In this document: one piece after another, positions 5,569 to 6,770 of the stretch
Position numbering within the stretch: position 1 is the first letter of the stretch
Layout: every line of letters begins with the position of its first letter
NCBI GenBank assembly: GCA_002898995.1
Contig: BEIM01000194.1
Coordinates: 1 to 6,770 of the forward strand
Reading direction: 5' to 3'
From: a bacterium HR36
GTDB lineage: Bacteria > Planctomycetota > Planctomycetia > Gemmatales > HRBIN36
Length of the DNA stretch: 6,770 nt
The notes under the pieces: generated by a model
Told to the model about the DNA's origin: nothing
Databases searched by the model: none
Seen by the model: the letters and a program-made list of their open reading frames with translations, nothing else
Position numbers and translations under genes: made by a program

Positions 5569-5637
5569 CGGACAATGTGCTGCGGGGCTCTTGAGCGAGC
5601 TTCGCCGGATTTTCCCATAAGCTAAGGAGTCCACGGT

Positions 5638-6770
5638 ATGCCGATCCCGACTCAGCGCACCATCGTCCCGAAGGAAAAGCGATTTTTCGGACGCTACGGC
5701 GATGCTATTCCAGTCCCCAACCTGATTGAAGTGCAAATCCGTTCCTATGAGCGCTTCCTACAAGCGGATATTCCGCCGCACAAACGCGAAAATATCGGCC
5801 TGGAAGCCATCCTGCGGGAAACCTTCCCCATAGAGAACCATGACCGCAGTATTCGCCTGGAATACCTGTACTACGAATTGGGCAAGCCGCGCTTTTCTCC
5901 AGACGACTGCATGGAGTTGAAGCTAACCTATGGCCGACCGTTCCGTGTATTCCTGCGGTTGCATCGCGGCGACGAGGTAATCGAAGAGGATGTGTACCTG
6001 GGCGATATTCCCATTATGACGGGCGGCGGCGAATTCATCATCAATGGTGCCCAGCGTGTTGTCGTCAATCAGTTGCACCGCAGCCCGGGCGTAGATTTCA
6101 CAGTAGAGCAAGAAGGGGATCGCAAGTTTCACGGGTGTCGCATTATTCCGGAGCGGGGCAGCTGGATTGAAATGCGTGTCACTAAAAAAGATGTGCTAGC
6201 GGTGCGCATTGACCAGACCGGTAAGTTCCCCGTAACCACGCTGCTGCGTGCAATGTCGCCCCAGTACTCGACCGATGCCGATATCCTGCGCACTTTCTAT
6301 CCCACGGAGAAAATCAAGGTCACACCACAAACGGCGGACAAGCTGGTAGGTCGGCTGGTAGTGGGCGATGTGATTGACCCGAAAACCGGTGAGATTTTTG
6401 TGGAGTCGGGCACGGAACTGACGCCCAAACACGTCGACCAGATTGTCCTCAGTACCTTGGAACAAATAGAGGTGCTCGGCGCAATCCAAGATAACCTCAT
6501 CCTCAACACCTTGCGCGAGGACAAGACCAAAACACACGAGGAAGCCCTGTTGCGCATTTACCAGCGGATGCGCCCGGGGAATCCGCCGCAATTGGACAAG
6601 GCGATGGAGTTGTTCCACGAACGTTTCTTTGATCCCGCACGCTACCGCCTGGGCCAGGTGGGCCGCTTCCGCATGAACCGCAAGTTCGGTCTGAATGTGC
6701 CGGAAAGCGAAATGACCCTGCGGGCGGAGGATCTCGTGCATTGCATTCGTTACATTCTGCTGCTGCGCAA
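5638..6770 (+). CDS. rpoB: DNA-directed RNA polymerase subunit beta (5' part, cut by window edge)
   Basis: RpoB is the beta subunit that, with beta', forms the RNA polymerase active centre. The first 377 codons and two further bases are present; the frame is open to the window end. The start at 5638 has an excellent ribosome-binding site, TAAGGAG (5623-5629), 8 bases upstream. Diagnostic segments are YLGDIPIM (120-127), FIINGAQRVVVNQLHRSPGV (133-152), RIIPERGSWIE (168-178), MRPGNPP (311-317) and RYRLGQVGRFRMNRKFG (335-351). These cover the N-terminal protrusion and lobe. The rifampicin-binding cluster would lie beyond the window. It follows rplL in the standard rplJL-rpoB order. Confidence 0.98.
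   Translation, partial: MPIPTQRTIVPKEKRFFGRYGDAIPVPNLIEVQIRSYERFLQADIPPHKRENIGLEAILRETFPIENHDRSIRLEYLYYELGKPRFSPDDCMELKLTYGRPFRVFLRLHRGDEVIEEDVYLGDIPIMTGGGEFIINGAQRVVVNQLHRSPGVDFTVEQEGDRKFHGCRIIPERGSWIEMRVTKKDVLAVRIDQTGKFPVTTLLRAMSPQYSTDADILRTFYPTEKIKVTPQTADKLVGRLVVGDVIDPKTGEIFVESGTELTPKHVDQIVLSTLEQIEVLGAIQDNLILNTLREDKTKTHEEALLRIYQRMRPGNPPQLDKAMELFHERFFDPARYRLGQVGRFRMNRKFGLNVPESEMTLRAEDLVHCIRYILLLR

Larger units (their letters stand above)
5244..5637 (+). other. Gene-free spacer between rplL and rpoB
   Basis: This 394-bp spacer has no credible gene. It holds two overlapping hairpins followed by a T run just after rplL (5269-5324). It also holds an isolated TTGACA (5427-5432) without a matching -10, a GGCT-CTT-AGCC hairpin (5465-5475), and a 12-bp perfect palindrome (5517-5528). 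A weak promoter candidate lies at 5538-5568. A small hairpin GCGA-GCT-TCGC (5595-5605) lies shortly before the rpoB ribosome-binding site. The octamer GGGCTCTT occurs twice (5464-5471, 5585-5592). In Escherichia coli this spacer carries an attenuator and a processing site, so regulatory content here is plausible. Confidence 0.6.

Noticed and set aside
6196..6741. 181-residue reading frame on the minus strand
   Set aside because: It is a shadow of rpoB, whose sense frame has clear beta-subunit motifs throughout the same region.

Overview
The window is a conserved housekeeping block, all on the + strand: rpmG (L33) - tRNA-Trp(CCA) - secE - nusG - rplK (L11) - rplA (L1) - rplJ (L10) - rplL (L7/L12) - rpoB (5' part). 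It is bacterial and most likely from a planctomycete, perhaps a Pirellulales or Thermogutta-like lineage. That placement is an inference from protein style recalled from memory: a greatly enlarged SecE, an L1 with a long Ala/Lys/Pro-rich N-terminal tail, short N-terminal tails on L11 and NusG, an L33 of the KYCPRERKHT type, and a matching RpoB N-terminus. It was not checked by any search.

Layout: positions 1-109 are the leader of rpmG with no recognisable gene. rpmG (110-274) is followed by tRNA-Trp (341-413), which has no encoded CCA tail. Positions 414-791 hold no gene but contain a good extended -10 promoter (691-699) for secE. secE (792-1751) and nusG (1819-2451) form a translocase/elongation-factor pair. 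The four ribosomal protein genes follow with 80-121 bp gaps. A 394-bp gap (5244-5637) precedes rpoB, which runs off the right edge after 377 codons.

The genes supply the translation and transcription machinery: L33, L11, L1 and the L10-L12 stalk of the 50S subunit, the transcription factor NusG, the RNA polymerase beta subunit, and the SecE subunit of the SecYEG channel. Candidate internal promoters lie before secE, rplK, rplJ and rplL, and a weaker one before rpoB. Those before rplK and rplJ fall where Escherichia coli has its L11 and L10 promoters. No strong intrinsic terminator was seen.

I found no evidence of a new multi-gene system, mobile element or CRISPR array. The points most worth a second look are the roughly seven-helix, 319-residue SecE, the three-cysteine L33 zinc site, the symmetric element around the perfect -35 box before rplL, and a possible two-state attenuator between rplL and rpoB.
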